The notes beneath the pieces are model-generated. The model ran no database searches. It was not told the DNA's origin and worked only from the letters and a program-made list of their open reading frames with translations. From assembly GCA_003242085.1 (NCBI GenBank), contig QBML01000021.1:30703-94702 (forward strand): a stretch of 64,000 nucleotides of DNA, given 5' to 3'. The first letter of the stretch is position 1; every line of letters starts with the position of its first letter. Positions 43,991 through 53,582 of this stretch are shown one piece after another. The translations under genes and the position numbers were made by a program. Source of the DNA: Pseudanabaena frigida (GTDB taxonomy: Bacteria > Cyanobacteriota > Cyanobacteriia > Pseudanabaenales > Pseudanabaenaceae).

Positions 43991-45976
43991 TTACTCATCT
44001 AAATGAGCTATCCCTGCTTCCGATCGCTGTACCGTGCCGATAAAAGCGTCTTCAAGAGAAAAAGGCACGGAACGATCGCTAAAAATTTGAATGTGATTTT
44101 CGGCAAGATGCGATCGCATAATTGGCAACTCGACCGATGGATCGTCTAGTACCACATGGAGGCGATCGCCAAAGATCGAAACGCGCCAAGGCTCCAAAAT
44201 TGTTTTTAGATAATTGGCGGCTTGTTGATTGCGATCGACCTTCAGTTCGATTAACTGACCGACTTGGGCGGCTTTGACCTCCGTGGGCGAACCTTCCAAG
44301 ACCACTTCACCAGCCACCATAAAACCCATACGATTGCATTGTTCTGCTTCTTCTAAATAGTGCGTTGTTACTAAGATCGCCGTTCCCTGTCGCGCAAAAT
44401 CATTAATCGTGCGCCAAAACTGCCGCCTCGCCAGAGGATCGACCCCAGAAGTTGGTTCATCTAAAAAGAGAATTTCTGGCTCATGCATCACCGAAGCCCC
44501 GAAGGATACGCGCTGTTTCCATCCTCCCGGAAGTTTGCCCGTCAACATATTTTCGCGCCCTATTAGCCCACAGGTTTCTAAGACCCAAGCTATTTTTTGT
44601 GGGCGCAAATGTTTGGGAACTTCGTAAACGCCACAATAGAATTCTAAATTCTGAAGAATACTGAGATCGTCATAGAGCGTAAATTTTTGGCTCATATAGC
44701 CGATCCGTTTCCGTAAAGCGCTACTGCGTAAATTCTGGCTCTGTCCTGCTAGGGTCATTTTGCCGCTTGTCGCTTCTAGCAAACCACAGAGCATTTTAAT
44801 CGTCGTGGTTTTACCTGCGCCATTCGCGCCCAACAGTCCGTAAATCTCGCCATAGCGAATTTCTAGATTCACTTCTTTCACGGCGCGAAATTTGCCAAAA
44901 GTCTTTTGGAGATTTCTGGCTGCGATCGCCACATTATCCATCCTTGCATCACTCAAATTCTGAGCTTTAGATCGCGGGAAAGGCAGAAATAAGGGATCGG
45001 AGCCTTGCTGTCGCAGTCTCGTGACAAATACGTTTTCAAGGGTTGCGTCGCTGGCTTGGATGCTATCAATTGGGACTAAACTTTCGCTAAACGCCTGTCT
45101 CACGGCTCTCTCGTCCGCTTCTAGATTTTCTACCAGCACATCTAAGCGATCGCCAAAAGTCTGCACATCAGCAATGCTCGATCGCCCCCTTGCGGTTTCT
45201 AAAAGCACTTCTTCCGCCGCCGCCAGCGCCGATGTCCGTACCTCTAAACGCTGCAATCCGATGTTGGTGCGTAATTGCGGTAATGTGCCGATTTCGCTAA
45301 TTTGTCCTTCGTACATCAGGGCGATGCGATTGCAGCGCTCGGCTTCATCGAGATAGGGTGTTGCTACCACAATTGTCATCCCATCATCGGCAAGGGCAGC
45401 TAAAACATCCCAAAACTCGCGGCGCGATACGGGATCGACTCCTGTAGTCGGTTCGTCTAGCAATAGCAATCGGGGCTGTGATACCAAGGCACAACAGAGA
45501 GCCAGCTTTTGTTTCATGCCGCCTGATAATTGACCTGCAAGGCGATCGCCAATCCTTTCTAAACTCATCAAGCGCAAATACTTATCGCGCCGCAGTTGAA
45601 ACTGGTCGTCGGGAACTTGTCGCAGTCCCGCACTATAGCGTAAGTTTTCATCGATGCTCAAATCTAAGTAGAGCGAAAATTGCTGTGTGAGATAGCCAAT
45701 ATTTAATCGAGCAGTGCGAGGGGCTTCTCCTAGTACCAATACTTCTCCGCCAGAAGATTCCATTACGCCACCTAAGATATGGAAGCAAGTGGTTTTTCCT
45801 GCGCCATCGGGACCAATCAAGCCAAATATTTCTCCCTGTTGAACTGCAAAATCGATGCCTTTAACCGCCGTAAAGTTGCCGTAGCGCTTGCTCAAATTCT
45901 GCACAGAAATGACGGGAGCGTTAGGAGATTGGGCGATCGCCTCTCGTTCTGAAAATATCGGTGAAATACTGGTCAT
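43991..45976 (-). CDS. Tandem-ATPase ABC transporter subunit (YbhF-like)
   Basis: 661 residues with two complete nucleotide-binding domains. The first (about residues 20-300) has Walker A GPDGAGKTT, signature LSGGMKQK and Walker B LLLLDEPTTGVDP. The second (about 345-650) has GANGAGKTT, LPGGWKQR and ILFLDEPTSGVDP; the Ser-to-Pro in the second signature is usual for this family. It drives the two ABC-2 permeases downstream, from which it is now separated by the Fic/RhuM module. It is cytosolic and probably exports cationic drugs or xenobiotics with the HlyD subunit. Confidence 0.9.
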   Translation of the reverse strand: MTSISPIFSEREAIAQSPNAPVISVQNLSKRYGNFTAVKGIDFAVQQGEIFGLIGPDGAGKTTCFHILGGVMESSGGEVLVLGEAPRTARLNIGYLTQQFSLYLDLSIDENLRYSAGLRQVPDDQFQLRRDKYLRLMSLERIGDRLAGQLSGGMKQKLALCCALVSQPRLLLLDEPTTGVDPVSRREFWDVLAALADDGMTIVVATPYLDEAERCNRIALMYEGQISEIGTLPQLRTNIGLQRLEVRTSALAAAEEVLLETARGRSSIADVQTFGDRLDVLVENLEADERAVRQAFSESLVPIDSIQASDATLENVFVTRLRQQGSDPLFLPFPRSKAQNLSDARMDNVAIAARNLQKTFGKFRAVKEVNLEIRYGEIYGLLGANGAGKTTTIKMLCGLLEATSGKMTLAGQSQNLRSSALRKRIGYMSQKFTLYDDLSILQNLEFYCGVYEVPKHLRPQKIAWVLETCGLIGRENMLTGKLPGGWKQRVSFGASVMHEPEILFLDEPTSGVDPLARRQFWRTINDFARQGTAILVTTHYLEEAEQCNRMGFMVAGEVVLEGSPTEVKAAQVGQLIELKVDRNQQAANYLKTILEPWRVSIFGDRLHVVLDDPSVELPIMRSHLAENHIQIFSDRSVPFSLEDAFIGTVQRSEAGIAHLDE

Positions 45977-46013
45977 GATTTGTCTCCTAAGCTTCTGGAA
46001 AATCTCTCTTAGT

Positions 46014-46153
46014 AACTGACGTTACGAGGAAATTTCTAAAGTAGGGGCGGGTTTTGCCTATAGATCTTCCTTAAGCACAGAATTATCAACTAAACCCGCC
46101 CCTACTGTTTACACGATAGCCTGACTGAGTGATCGTTCCACGTAACACCTATT
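46014..46153. mobile_element. MITE-like element R3, copy 2 (140 bp)
   Basis: Terminal inverted repeats AACTGACGTTACGAGGAA (46014-46031) and TTCCACGTAACACCTATT (46136-46153). The interior has GTAGGGGCGGGTTT ... AAACCCGCCCCTAC as an inverted pair, as in the 263-bp copy at 35120-35382. It sits between the HlyD and ATPase genes. Confidence 0.65.
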
Positions 46154-46196
46154 AGTAAAGGTAGTCTGTTGCTTTCACTCCTAGCCTCACCTAATT

Positions 46197-46221
46197 CACA
46201 AAATGGCTACGCCATTTTGTG
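46197..46221. terminator. Hairpin between HlyD and ATPase genes
   Basis: Perfect 11-bp stem CACAAAATGGC / GCCATTTTGTG, loop tac, followed by TTTTGG. Possible attenuator between the exporter adaptor and the ATPase. Confidence 0.5.
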
Positions 46222-46236
46222 TTTTGGTATAACGAA

Positions 46237-47577
46237 CTATTTCAAATCAATCTCGGCATCGGCAGGCATACCCGACTTCGCAAAGCCTTCAGGCTGGTCG
46301 ATCGCTAACTTAATTCCAAATACTTGCTTAACGCGATCCTGCTTAAAGTAAATATTTTCGGGAGTAAAGGAAGCTTTGGTATCGATCTGCGAAACATGGG
46401 CGATGAAGGGCTTATTGGGGCTGGAATCAAGGAATACTCTAGCGGTTTGTCCCACGCGAATTTTTCCAATTTGACCTTCAGGAATGTAGCCCCTGAGATA
46501 GACTTGATTGGGATCGAGGACAGTGAGTAGAGTTTTTCCAGTTGCTACCACTGCGCCTGACTCAAGCGGACGGCTCTGGACAATACCATCGATCGGACTC
46601 TTCACCTTAAAGGAATCCAATCGCTTTTGAATCTGATCGCGGGCAGCCTGAGCATTCTTGACCTTTGCCTGAGCCGCGACTAATTTCGCCTGTGCTTGAC
46701 TTTTTTGCAAATAATAGGTATCCAGTTGAGCGTTACGAATGTCAGGATTTAAGCCCGTAGATTGCACCTGTATCGAACCACCTTGAGCCGCACGGAAGCG
46801 ATCGCTAGAAGCCCTCACCGCCGCCCGACTAGCCACCAACTTTGCTTCGGCTGTATCTACATTCGCCATAGCCGTCGAAAAAGTCGTTTGTTTGAGATCG
46901 AACTGCTGCTGATTGACGGCTCCTTCTTTCACCAACTCAGCATAGCGATCGCGTTCAATTTTAGCCAACTTTAGTTCGGCTCGTGACTGCTGGACTTGTG
47001 CTTCTGACAGCTTTACTTGAGCTTCCGCTTGCCGCAAATCTGACTCGGTCGCGGAAACTGTAAATTGAGCTTGATCGATACGTCCAACGGCATCACCCTC
47101 TGATTGTTTTAGATTCAAGGTTGCCTCACGAATGCGACTTTCGGCAACGGCAACTTCAGCTTGGGCTTGTACTTCTTCTTGGCGTGCTGATTCAATTTGA
47201 GCATTTAAGCCACTGAGTTGAGCGGGAATTTCTTCATCTTCCATCTCAATGATGACTTGCCCTTTTTTGACAGGATCGCCCTCACGCACCAAAATCGCCG
47301 CCACACGTCCGCCCGTCTTTGCACCAATATCCGTTTCATCGGATTCCAATCGCCCACTAATATGCAAAACAGTTTCCGCAGGCTTTGGCAAAATTGTCCA
47401 TATCCCATAGCCGATCGCCCCAATCGCCAGCACTATCGGGATCGCTAACCGAGGATTGAATTTTTTCGGTGATTTTGGAATTGCAGTTGAACGCTCAGAA
47501 TTGTGCGAGTCGGGCTGTATCTGAGGCGCTTCAGAGGAATTAGGGGCAGCCTGTGACATATTGTTTGCGATCGCCAA
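46237..47577 (-). CDS. HlyD-family membrane-fusion subunit (YbhG-like)
   Basis: 446 residues. A signal-anchor helix (LAIPIVLAIGAIGYGIWTIL, about residues 46-65) is followed by a biotinyl-lipoyl half (DIGAKTGGRVAAILVREGDPVKKGQ), a long coiled-coil hairpin (about 130-310) and the second lipoyl/beta-barrel half (VKSPIDGIVQSRPLESGAVV). It bridges the exporter to an outer-membrane factor, none of which is in this window. An internal ATG at codon 7 is an alternative start. It is divergent from the TetR gene, with an operator between them. Confidence 0.9.
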   Translation of the reverse strand: MAIANNMSQAAPNSSEAPQIQPDSHNSERSTAIPKSPKKFNPRLAIPIVLAIGAIGYGIWTILPKPAETVLHISGRLESDETDIGAKTGGRVAAILVREGDPVKKGQVIIEMEDEEIPAQLSGLNAQIESARQEEVQAQAEVAVAESRIREATLNLKQSEGDAVGRIDQAQFTVSATESDLRQAEAQVKLSEAQVQQSRAELKLAKIERDRYAELVKEGAVNQQQFDLKQTTFSTAMANVDTAEAKLVASRAAVRASSDRFRAAQGGSIQVQSTGLNPDIRNAQLDTYYLQKSQAQAKLVAAQAKVKNAQAARDQIQKRLDSFKVKSPIDGIVQSRPLESGAVVATGKTLLTVLDPNQVYLRGYIPEGQIGKIRVGQTARVFLDSSPNKPFIAHVSQIDTKASFTPENIYFKQDRVKQVFGIKLAIDQPEGFAKSGMPADAEIDLK

Positions 47578-47588
47578 AGTATAATATT

Positions 47589-47618
47589 TTTACATCATAC
47601 TAGACAGTCTAGTATAAT
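47589..47618 (+). promoter_or_regulatory. Promoter of the TetR gene
   Basis: TTTACA (47589-47594) and TATAAT (47613-47618) with an 18-bp spacer fit a sigma-70-type promoter for the TetR gene. The spacer contains the palindromic operator. Confidence 0.55.
47597..47615. promoter_or_regulatory. Palindromic TetR operator
   Basis: ATACTAGACAGTCTAGTAT is a 19-bp perfect palindrome except the central base. It lies in the 66-bp divergent gap and within the spacer of the TetR promoter, so bound repressor should block tetR and probably the exporter operon. Confidence 0.75.
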
Positions 47619-47643
47619 AAGATTAAGTTTTTAGGCTAATTCC

Positions 47644-48267
47644 ATGACCTTTACCGAAAGCCTCTCCCTGACTATCAATAACACTAGTAATCAGAAGCAA
47701 GACAAAATATTGCAGGGAGCGATGCAGGTCTTTTTTCGGGATGGCTATGCGGGGACGAGCATGGATCGAGTAGCGATCGAGGCAGGGGTTTCCAAGCAAA
47801 CTATCTATAGCTACTTTCACGATAAAGAGAGTTTATTCAAAGCCTTGATCGAACAAATCACGATCGCTAGATTTCATACCCTATTTGCATCAGAGGAATT
47901 GCGTGGCGAACCCGAGCAATTATTGCGTCAGCTAGCGGAAGTCTATCTACTTAAAGTAGGCGAAGATCGGGAATATCTGAGTCTATTACGAGTGATTATT
48001 GCCGAGTCTTCAAGGTTTCCTGAAATGGCGAAACTTTACTACCAGACTGTCATTCAACGTGGTAGGCAATTATTGAGCCAATATTTCGATTCCCATCCCG
48101 AATTAGGTATTAAAGACTCGGAAGCGACAGCCCATATTTTCTTTGGTTCTTTGGTCTCCTATGTGGTCGTGCAGGAAATCATCCACGGCAAAGAAATTAT
48201 GCCACTTCCTTCTCAAAATATTGTAGATAGCTTGATCGACCTAATTTGCAATAACAGATTGATTTAG
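47644..48267 (+). CDS. TetR/AcrR-family repressor of the exporter
   Basis: 207 residues. N-terminal HTH: ILQGAMQVFFRDGYAGTSMDRVAIEAGVSKQTIYSYFHDKESLF, the classical TetR pattern. The C-terminal half is a helical ligand-binding domain of the CecR/AefR-type. Divergent arrangement with the HlyD gene and the palindrome between them copies the E. coli CecR-ybhGFSR layout, so it likely senses a drug and releases the operon. It also autoregulates, given the operator position. Confidence 0.9.
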   Translation: MTFTESLSLTINNTSNQKQDKILQGAMQVFFRDGYAGTSMDRVAIEAGVSKQTIYSYFHDKESLFKALIEQITIARFHTLFASEELRGEPEQLLRQLAEVYLLKVGEDREYLSLLRVIIAESSRFPEMAKLYYQTVIQRGRQLLSQYFDSHPELGIKDSEATAHIFFGSLVSYVVVQEIIHGKEIMPLPSQNIVDSLIDLICNNRLI

Positions 48268-48346
48268 CAAAGGTAAAATTACGCTCGCCATAGTAAAACT
48301 GGAATTGAAGCAATATAAACAGAGTGCTGAAGACAATTAAAATTTC

Positions 48347-48616
48347 TTAATCTCCAATTTGATTTTTGAGATTTATCGAAGTCAGCATACTTTTCCCCAA
48401 ATCTTGGCTCATCATCTTTCCATTCATCTGGTCATTGCTCATCTCCATCATGCGTCCCATTTTGGCATCATAAGCCATAGGATTTTTCGCAGCAGAGGCA
48501 TACCACTGTTTGTGCCAAGTCTGTAATTCTCCAATTTCTTTGTTTTGATCTTTGACGATCTCATCGGCTAGCTTTTTAAGCTCAGGACGCTCAGATTTTT
48601 TGCGATCGCTCTGCTA
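48347..48616 (-). pseudogene. Fragment of a DUF305 protein gene
   Basis: On the minus strand the frame from about 48616 reads QSDRKKSERPELKKLADEI ... EIGELQTWHKQWY ... YDAKMGRMMEMSNDQMNG to a TAA at 48347. RPELKKLADEI and QTWHKQWY are the DUF305 pattern. There is no start; a TAG precedes in frame, and the C-terminal half, including the second HH-type repeat, is missing. DUF305 proteins are periplasmic and commonly neighbour copper or metal efflux genes, as here. Confidence 0.65.
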
Positions 48617-48650
48617 ACTTGCCGCGATCGCATCCCATCCTTCTTCTTAT

Positions 48651-49142
48651 CTATCGTTTGAAACTAAACCTCCCATTCACCTTTTCACCTTTAATATCTG
48701 ACAAAACTACAACTTTATATTCGCCCATCGCTTTACTTGGTAACGACACTCCATAGTGTTTTCCAGAAGCATCATAGGTTAAATCTAGACTCTTTTGAGT
48801 ACCGTCAGGCATCTGTACCGCTGCCGTTACCTTAGCATCGGGAATTGCTTCATGGGTGTCACCCTTTTGTAAAAAGAAGTCCAGATGAATTCCATTCTCT
48901 TCAGGTGCTACAACGAACTCTAAATGATAGATTCCCGACTCAATCACCTGCCCTCCTTTTTGAGGATCGCCATGCTTAGCTTCAGATTTTGCCACGCTAG
49001 GTGCAGAACTCGCTTTAACTATCTCAACGGGCTTAGCTACCGTAGTTGCAGTGGTTGAGCTTGTAGTTGGGATGTTGTTACTACAGGCTGTTAGTACAGC
49101 TAAACTAGCCAAACTGAGAAGAATCGATTGAAATAATTGCAT
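48651..49142 (-). CDS. Periplasmic lipoprotein associated with metal efflux
   Basis: 163 residues. Signal peptide with lipobox VLTAC (Cys20), a Ser/Thr/Ala-rich linker with KHGDPQKGGQVIESGIYHLEFVV and a C-terminal beta-sandwich-like domain (about 70-163, ending KGEKVNGRFSFKR). His residues in KHGD and YHLEF could bind metal. It follows the RND pump gene on the same strand after 101 bp and probably belongs to the same transcript. I recognise the type from cyanobacterial metal-efflux clusters but not a name. Confidence 0.75.
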   Translation of the reverse strand: MQLFQSILLSLASLAVLTACSNNIPTTSSTTATTVAKPVEIVKASSAPSVAKSEAKHGDPQKGGQVIESGIYHLEFVVAPEENGIHLDFFLQKGDTHEAIPDAKVTAAVQMPDGTQKSLDLTYDASGKHYGVSLPSKAMGEYKVVVLSDIKGEKVNGRFSFKR

Positions 49143-49243
49143 AGATTTCCTTGGGTTTTATTTAGAAAGTTTGGACTTACGCAGAAATTGCTAAGACCCT
49201 CACCCCTATCTCCCAAAAAGGAGGAGGGGAACAAGAGGATTTC

Positions 49244-52200
49244 TTACTCCCATTCTCCCAGAACAGGAGAATGGGCTGGGGGCTGAGGGGAATTAGGTTT
49301 AGGTATGAGGTACTTCCCAAACTGGGAATACAAAGCTGGTAAAACCAGTAAGGTTAAGGTGGTAGATGTAAAAAGCCCCCCCAAAACGACAATCGATAAT
49401 GGTTGTAATAACTCCTTCCCAGCACCACCTGCTAACACTAGCGGCGCTAATCCTAATGCTGAAGTAAATGCAGTCATAAGAATCGCGTTAAGTCGTTCCA
49501 TTGAGCCTTGAATCAACAAGTCTCTCAGGGGCATTCCTGATGCAAATTTGGTGTTGTAGTTATCTACCAACAATAAACCATTGCGAGTAGCAACCCCAAA
49601 CAAGGTCACAAATCCGACTAATGAAGCGATCGACAAAACTCCTCCCGTTAGGGCGACAGCAATTACGCCGCCCACTAAGGCTAAAGGTAAATTAATCATA
49701 ATCATCAATGTCGATGCGACGGATTTCACCGAAAGATACATAATTATGGTGATGGCAACAAAGGCGATCGCGCTAAACAGCAGAATATTCTGAGAAGCTC
49801 TTCCTTCTGCTTCAAATTGTCCCGCATATTGAATGTAATACCCCGTAGGGATTTGGATCTGGGCTTTGACTTTTGCCTGAATATCACTGACCACCGATCG
49901 CAAATCTCGCCCCTGTGCATTGGCTGCAACCACTAGCAATCGAGAGACATTCTCGCGGTTAATAGTATTGGCTCCCTTGCCATCGATCAGTGTGGCAACT
50001 TGAGCTAGGGGGATTTTATTACCATCAGATGTATCAACCATTAAATTACCGATCGCATCTAAGCTTTGACGGGCTTCAGGCTTCAGCCATACGACTAGAT
50101 CAAAAGTTTGCTGCTGCTCTAACACTTGAGAAACTATCTTTCCATTCAGAGCCGTCTCAATGGTTTCCGAAAGCTTCCCAATCGTTAATCCATACCTTGC
50201 CGCCGCCATGCGATCGAATTTAATCTGAACTTGTTCCACAGGAATCTGCGGTTCCAGTTGTAGATCTACTACACCTTCAACTGATCGCATTACATCATTT
50301 ACCTGCTGCCCAAGTATCCGCAGTTGCGCTAAATCCGCACCAAATATTTTGACAGCGATCGCACTTCTCACCCCTGACAACACTTCATCCATACGATGCG
50401 AAATAAATCCACCCACATTAGGCGCAGCACCGATCACCTTCCCAAACTCTTGGCGCAATAAGTCGATACTTGCTTTACGATCTTTCAGCCCAATTTCACT
50501 CAACTCCACATCAATATGTGCCAAGTTCACCCCTGCGGCATCGGCATCACCTTCTGCTCTTCCAGAACGCACTTGAATATTTTGGAAGTTGGGATTGTCT
50601 TTTAGCTTATTCTCTAGGACTGAACCTGCGCTATTGGTTGCTTCTAGCGATGAGCCTGGGTAGAGCAGTAATGTGTTAACTAGAGATTGTTCCTGAAATT
50701 CTGGCAAAAAGATGCGCCCAAAGGATGGAACCACGATCGCGGATAGTAGTATGCTTGCCGCCGCAAGACCAATGATCATCTGTGATCGGCGCATCGCAAA
50801 TTTGATGAGCGGTAAATATAGCTTTTTGAAAAATCGCGCTACCCAAGGTTCCCGTTCGGGCAGATGTCCGTGAGGCAGCAAAATCGCACAGAGAGCAGGC
50901 GTAACCGTGAGCGCCACAAAGCTAGATGCTAATACTGCCGCTAAGTACCCCAAACCCATCGGAATAAAAATACTACCTTCGACACCCGTGAGCGCAAAGA
51001 TCGGCGAAAAGACGACAATTGTGATAATCGTTGCCCCAAATACGGAATCGCGTACTTCCTGACAGCCATCAAAAACCACATCTAAAACAGGTCGGGGATT
51101 GTCAGAGTGTTTATTCTCGCGTAGACATCGGTACACATTTTCGGCATCAACGATCGCATCATCTACTGCCGAACCGATCGCCACTGCCAAACCGCCCAAG
51201 GTCATTGTGTTTAAGCCTTGTCCTAGCCAGTTGAGCGCTAACACGCCGATCAACAAAGACAAAGGCAAAGCTGCTAAACATACGGCTAAGTTTCGCCAAT
51301 TCATCAAAAATGGAATTAAAACCAGAGCCACAATAATACTGCCTTCGATTAAGGCTTCCTTGACATTTTCAATCGATGCATCAATGTAAGCTTCTTGACG
51401 GAAAGTAGTTTCAACTTGAATACTTGCAGGTAATCCTACTTTTAACTCATTCATGGCAGCTTCTACGGCACGGGTGACGGTAGGCGTATCCGCTTGCGGC
51501 TGTTTATTGATGATCGCCACTACCGCTTTCTGAGTGTTGACACTAGCATCACCACGCTTCACCGCCGCCCCAATTTTTACATCGGCAACATCGCTAATCC
51601 TTACAGGCACTCCATTACGAGCTTTAATCACTGATTGTTTAAGCGACTCAATATCCTCAATGCGCCCAATACCGCGAATCAACTTTTCGCGATCGGGTGT
51701 AATCAAATATCCCCCCGCAGCATTCACATTTGCCGCCACCACTGCATCAGATACATTTTGCAGTGAGACGTTAAAGGCTTGTAATTTTTCAGGAGCGACA
51801 AGCACTTGATATTGACGCACATCACCACCGAAAACAATTACCTGTGCTACTCCTGATACGGCTAACAGTCGGTTAGTGACTTGCCAATCCACAAGTCGCC
51901 GAGTTTCCATTAAGTCATTATTTTTCGATGTGAATGCATAGGTAAGAATTGTGCCGATGGGCGAACTAATGGGAGCAATTTGTGGAGTCTCGACTGATGC
52001 TGGCAATTTGCTCCGAGCCGACTGTAATCGCTCCGTTACCAACTGCCTCGCTTGATAAATATTAGTTCCCCAATTAAAAATTACGCGCACAACTGAGATA
52101 CTAGCGGCACTCGAAGACCTCACTGCACTCACTCCAGCAGTGCCATTAATCGCACTCTCAATCGGCAATGTCACCAGTGATTCCACTTCTTCGGGCGCTA

Positions 52201-52366
52201 ATCCTGCGGCTTCGGTTTGGATTTCAACTTGCGGTGGTGCAAAGGGGGGAAATACATCCAAAGGCATTTGGACAATAGTACGAAATATCCAAATACTAAG
52301 AATCATCGCTCCGACAATCACCAACCAACGGCGGGCGATCACCCATTTTATGATGGCACTTAGCAT
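49244..52366 (-). CDS. Heavy-metal efflux RND pump (CzcA/CusA family)
   Basis: 1040 residues, 12 membrane helices. HME-type features: PLDVFPPFAPPQVEIQTEA and GLAPEEVESLVTLPIE at the N-terminus, and TM4 AIGSAVDDAIVDAENVYR, which has the acidic proton-relay pattern of this class though the first Asp seen in CzcA is Ala here. The Ala may be compensated by the extra Asp residues. It exports Co/Zn/Cd/Ni/Cu-type cations or silver from the periplasm; metal specificity cannot be read. The tail (PKPNSPQPPAHSPVLGEWE) is coded by a repeat hairpin and is unlike the family end. Its adaptor gene lies 3.4 kb upstream, with endonuclease genes between. Confidence 0.9.
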   Translation of the reverse strand: MLSAIIKWVIARRWLVIVGAMILSIWIFRTIVQMPLDVFPPFAPPQVEIQTEAAGLAPEEVESLVTLPIESAINGTAGVSAVRSSSAASISVVRVIFNWGTNIYQARQLVTERLQSARSKLPASVETPQIAPISSPIGTILTYAFTSKNNDLMETRRLVDWQVTNRLLAVSGVAQVIVFGGDVRQYQVLVAPEKLQAFNVSLQNVSDAVVAANVNAAGGYLITPDREKLIRGIGRIEDIESLKQSVIKARNGVPVRISDVADVKIGAAVKRGDASVNTQKAVVAIINKQPQADTPTVTRAVEAAMNELKVGLPASIQVETTFRQEAYIDASIENVKEALIEGSIIVALVLIPFLMNWRNLAVCLAALPLSLLIGVLALNWLGQGLNTMTLGGLAVAIGSAVDDAIVDAENVYRCLRENKHSDNPRPVLDVVFDGCQEVRDSVFGATIITIVVFSPIFALTGVEGSIFIPMGLGYLAAVLASSFVALTVTPALCAILLPHGHLPEREPWVARFFKKLYLPLIKFAMRRSQMIIGLAAASILLSAIVVPSFGRIFLPEFQEQSLVNTLLLYPGSSLEATNSAGSVLENKLKDNPNFQNIQVRSGRAEGDADAAGVNLAHIDVELSEIGLKDRKASIDLLRQEFGKVIGAAPNVGGFISHRMDEVLSGVRSAIAVKIFGADLAQLRILGQQVNDVMRSVEGVVDLQLEPQIPVEQVQIKFDRMAAARYGLTIGKLSETIETALNGKIVSQVLEQQQTFDLVVWLKPEARQSLDAIGNLMVDTSDGNKIPLAQVATLIDGKGANTINRENVSRLLVVAANAQGRDLRSVVSDIQAKVKAQIQIPTGYYIQYAGQFEAEGRASQNILLFSAIAFVAITIIMYLSVKSVASTLMIMINLPLALVGGVIAVALTGGVLSIASLVGFVTLFGVATRNGLLLVDNYNTKFASGMPLRDLLIQGSMERLNAILMTAFTSALGLAPLVLAGGAGKELLQPLSIVVLGGLFTSTTLTLLVLPALYSQFGKYLIPKPNSPQPPAHSPVLGEWE
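49249..49275. repeat. Palindromic repeat inside the 3' end of the RND pump gene
   Basis: CCCATTCTCC and GGAGAATGGG form a 10-bp stem with a 7-nt loop. The hairpin codes the last residues of the pump and ends 3 bp before its TAA. The flanking CCCTCACCCC and CTGGGGGCTGAGGGG blocks are like other short cyanobacterial repeats. Confidence 0.5.
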
Positions 52367-52450
52367 GATGATTCGATTATTACAGCAGATTAAACGTCAA
52401 ACTATAGTGTCATAGAATTATGAAACCACTATGAAATTAGAGCGGCGATA

Positions 52451-52492
52451 GGCGATCGCTATTACCGTGAGTCGTGATTTCTAGGCGATCGC
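52451..52492 (-). repeat. HIP1-bounded dispersed repeat R1 (reverse)
   Basis: Reverse complement is GCGATCGC, CTAGAAATCACGACTCACGG, TAATA, GCGATCGCC. It differs from the copy at 15547-15589 by about one base in the core. It lies between the RND pump gene and the HNH gene at 52495. Confidence 0.75.
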
Positions 52493-52494
52493 AT

Positions 52495-53409
52495 TTATTT
52501 TAGCAACCTTTCTATTTCTTCTTTCACTAACCAAGGTCTTCTGCGATGCATCATCTTATGACAATTAGAACATACCAAAATCAAGTCTTCTAATTTCGTT
52601 TCTGTTGCTTCTGTCAACTCTGAAATAGGAAAAATGTGATGGGCTTCTATAAATTTGTCTCCAAGTTCCCCATACTGTTCCTTAAAAGAGAATTTGCATA
52701 TCTCACAAGGCAGATTTGGGTTTACTAATAGTGCTTTTTGCTTTTTTATAGCTACAAGTTTTTGATTTCTTTCTTTTGACTTGTGAACGCTAAACTTCTC
52801 TTTCCCTTCAGGGAAAACTTCTTCTTCATCTAAATCTTTAAATCTTTCAATATCTTCTAAAGAAATCCTTTCCTCAATTTTTGTGTCGATTGTCCAATAG
52901 TATTCATCACCCGATAATACCCAATTGAATACTTTTCTGGGCATTGAGGTGCGATTTGTAGGAATATAATCTTTTGTTGTTCTAACAATATTCTCTACAA
53001 CAACATCTGCTTTTGCTAAACGATTGTCTTCTTTAACAACATATCTTTCATCGATAGTAACGCTAATTTCAGAGTTTTCAATTTGACGTTTGAATGTATA
53101 CACAATATTTTTAGGCAAAATAACATTAGGGGGGCTACCAAAATCAAGTATCTGTTTAAAAGCAAAAGATGTTAATTTGTAATTACCTTTTCCAACGGGA
53201 GTCCAGTTTAATGGATTTTTTTCAATCAATCCTTGCAAGTTTTCTTCCAATGCGTTTGTGATATGAGATTGTACGAAAGCAAACAAAGGAAACCTATGAA
53301 TTGATTCATTCTCTTTAAGCCCATACGCCCAAGCCGCTATAAGCAGTGACTTCTCAGCCGAAATATTTACGGATTTTGGTTTCTGTCCCAAAGTTTGAAT
53401 TTTAATCAT
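52495..53409 (-). CDS. HNH endonuclease with large N-terminal domain
   Basis: 304 residues. C-terminal HNH nuclease: CEICKFSF, FIEAHHIFPISEL with the double His, then LEDLILVCSNCHKMMHR. The four Cys form the zinc site and the last His is the catalytic ligand. The N-terminal ~200 residues are unlike common domains; they include LLIAAWAYGL and FPLFAFVQSHITNALEEN. The region is AT-rich and nearly free of HIP1, unlike surrounding DNA, which suggests transfer. It is probably a restriction or defence nuclease acting with the neighbour. Confidence 0.8.
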   Translation of the reverse strand: MIKIQTLGQKPKSVNISAEKSLLIAAWAYGLKENESIHRFPLFAFVQSHITNALEENLQGLIEKNPLNWTPVGKGNYKLTSFAFKQILDFGSPPNVILPKNIVYTFKRQIENSEISVTIDERYVVKEDNRLAKADVVVENIVRTTKDYIPTNRTSMPRKVFNWVLSGDEYYWTIDTKIEERISLEDIERFKDLDEEEVFPEGKEKFSVHKSKERNQKLVAIKKQKALLVNPNLPCEICKFSFKEQYGELGDKFIEAHHIFPISELTEATETKLEDLILVCSNCHKMMHRRRPWLVKEEIERLLK

Positions 53410-53582
53410 CAGATTTTGAGTGTACGCACGTTGCTGTATAACTATGTATTGTTTTGTAGATTAAAGGATAAATACTTATACAAGATAAATATTACATAAA
53501 TTGTCAAATCAAGAAACTAATAAGTGAAATAACAAAATTTTTGCACGGAAATATCCCTGAATGTTGAGTGTGGAATGAACAT

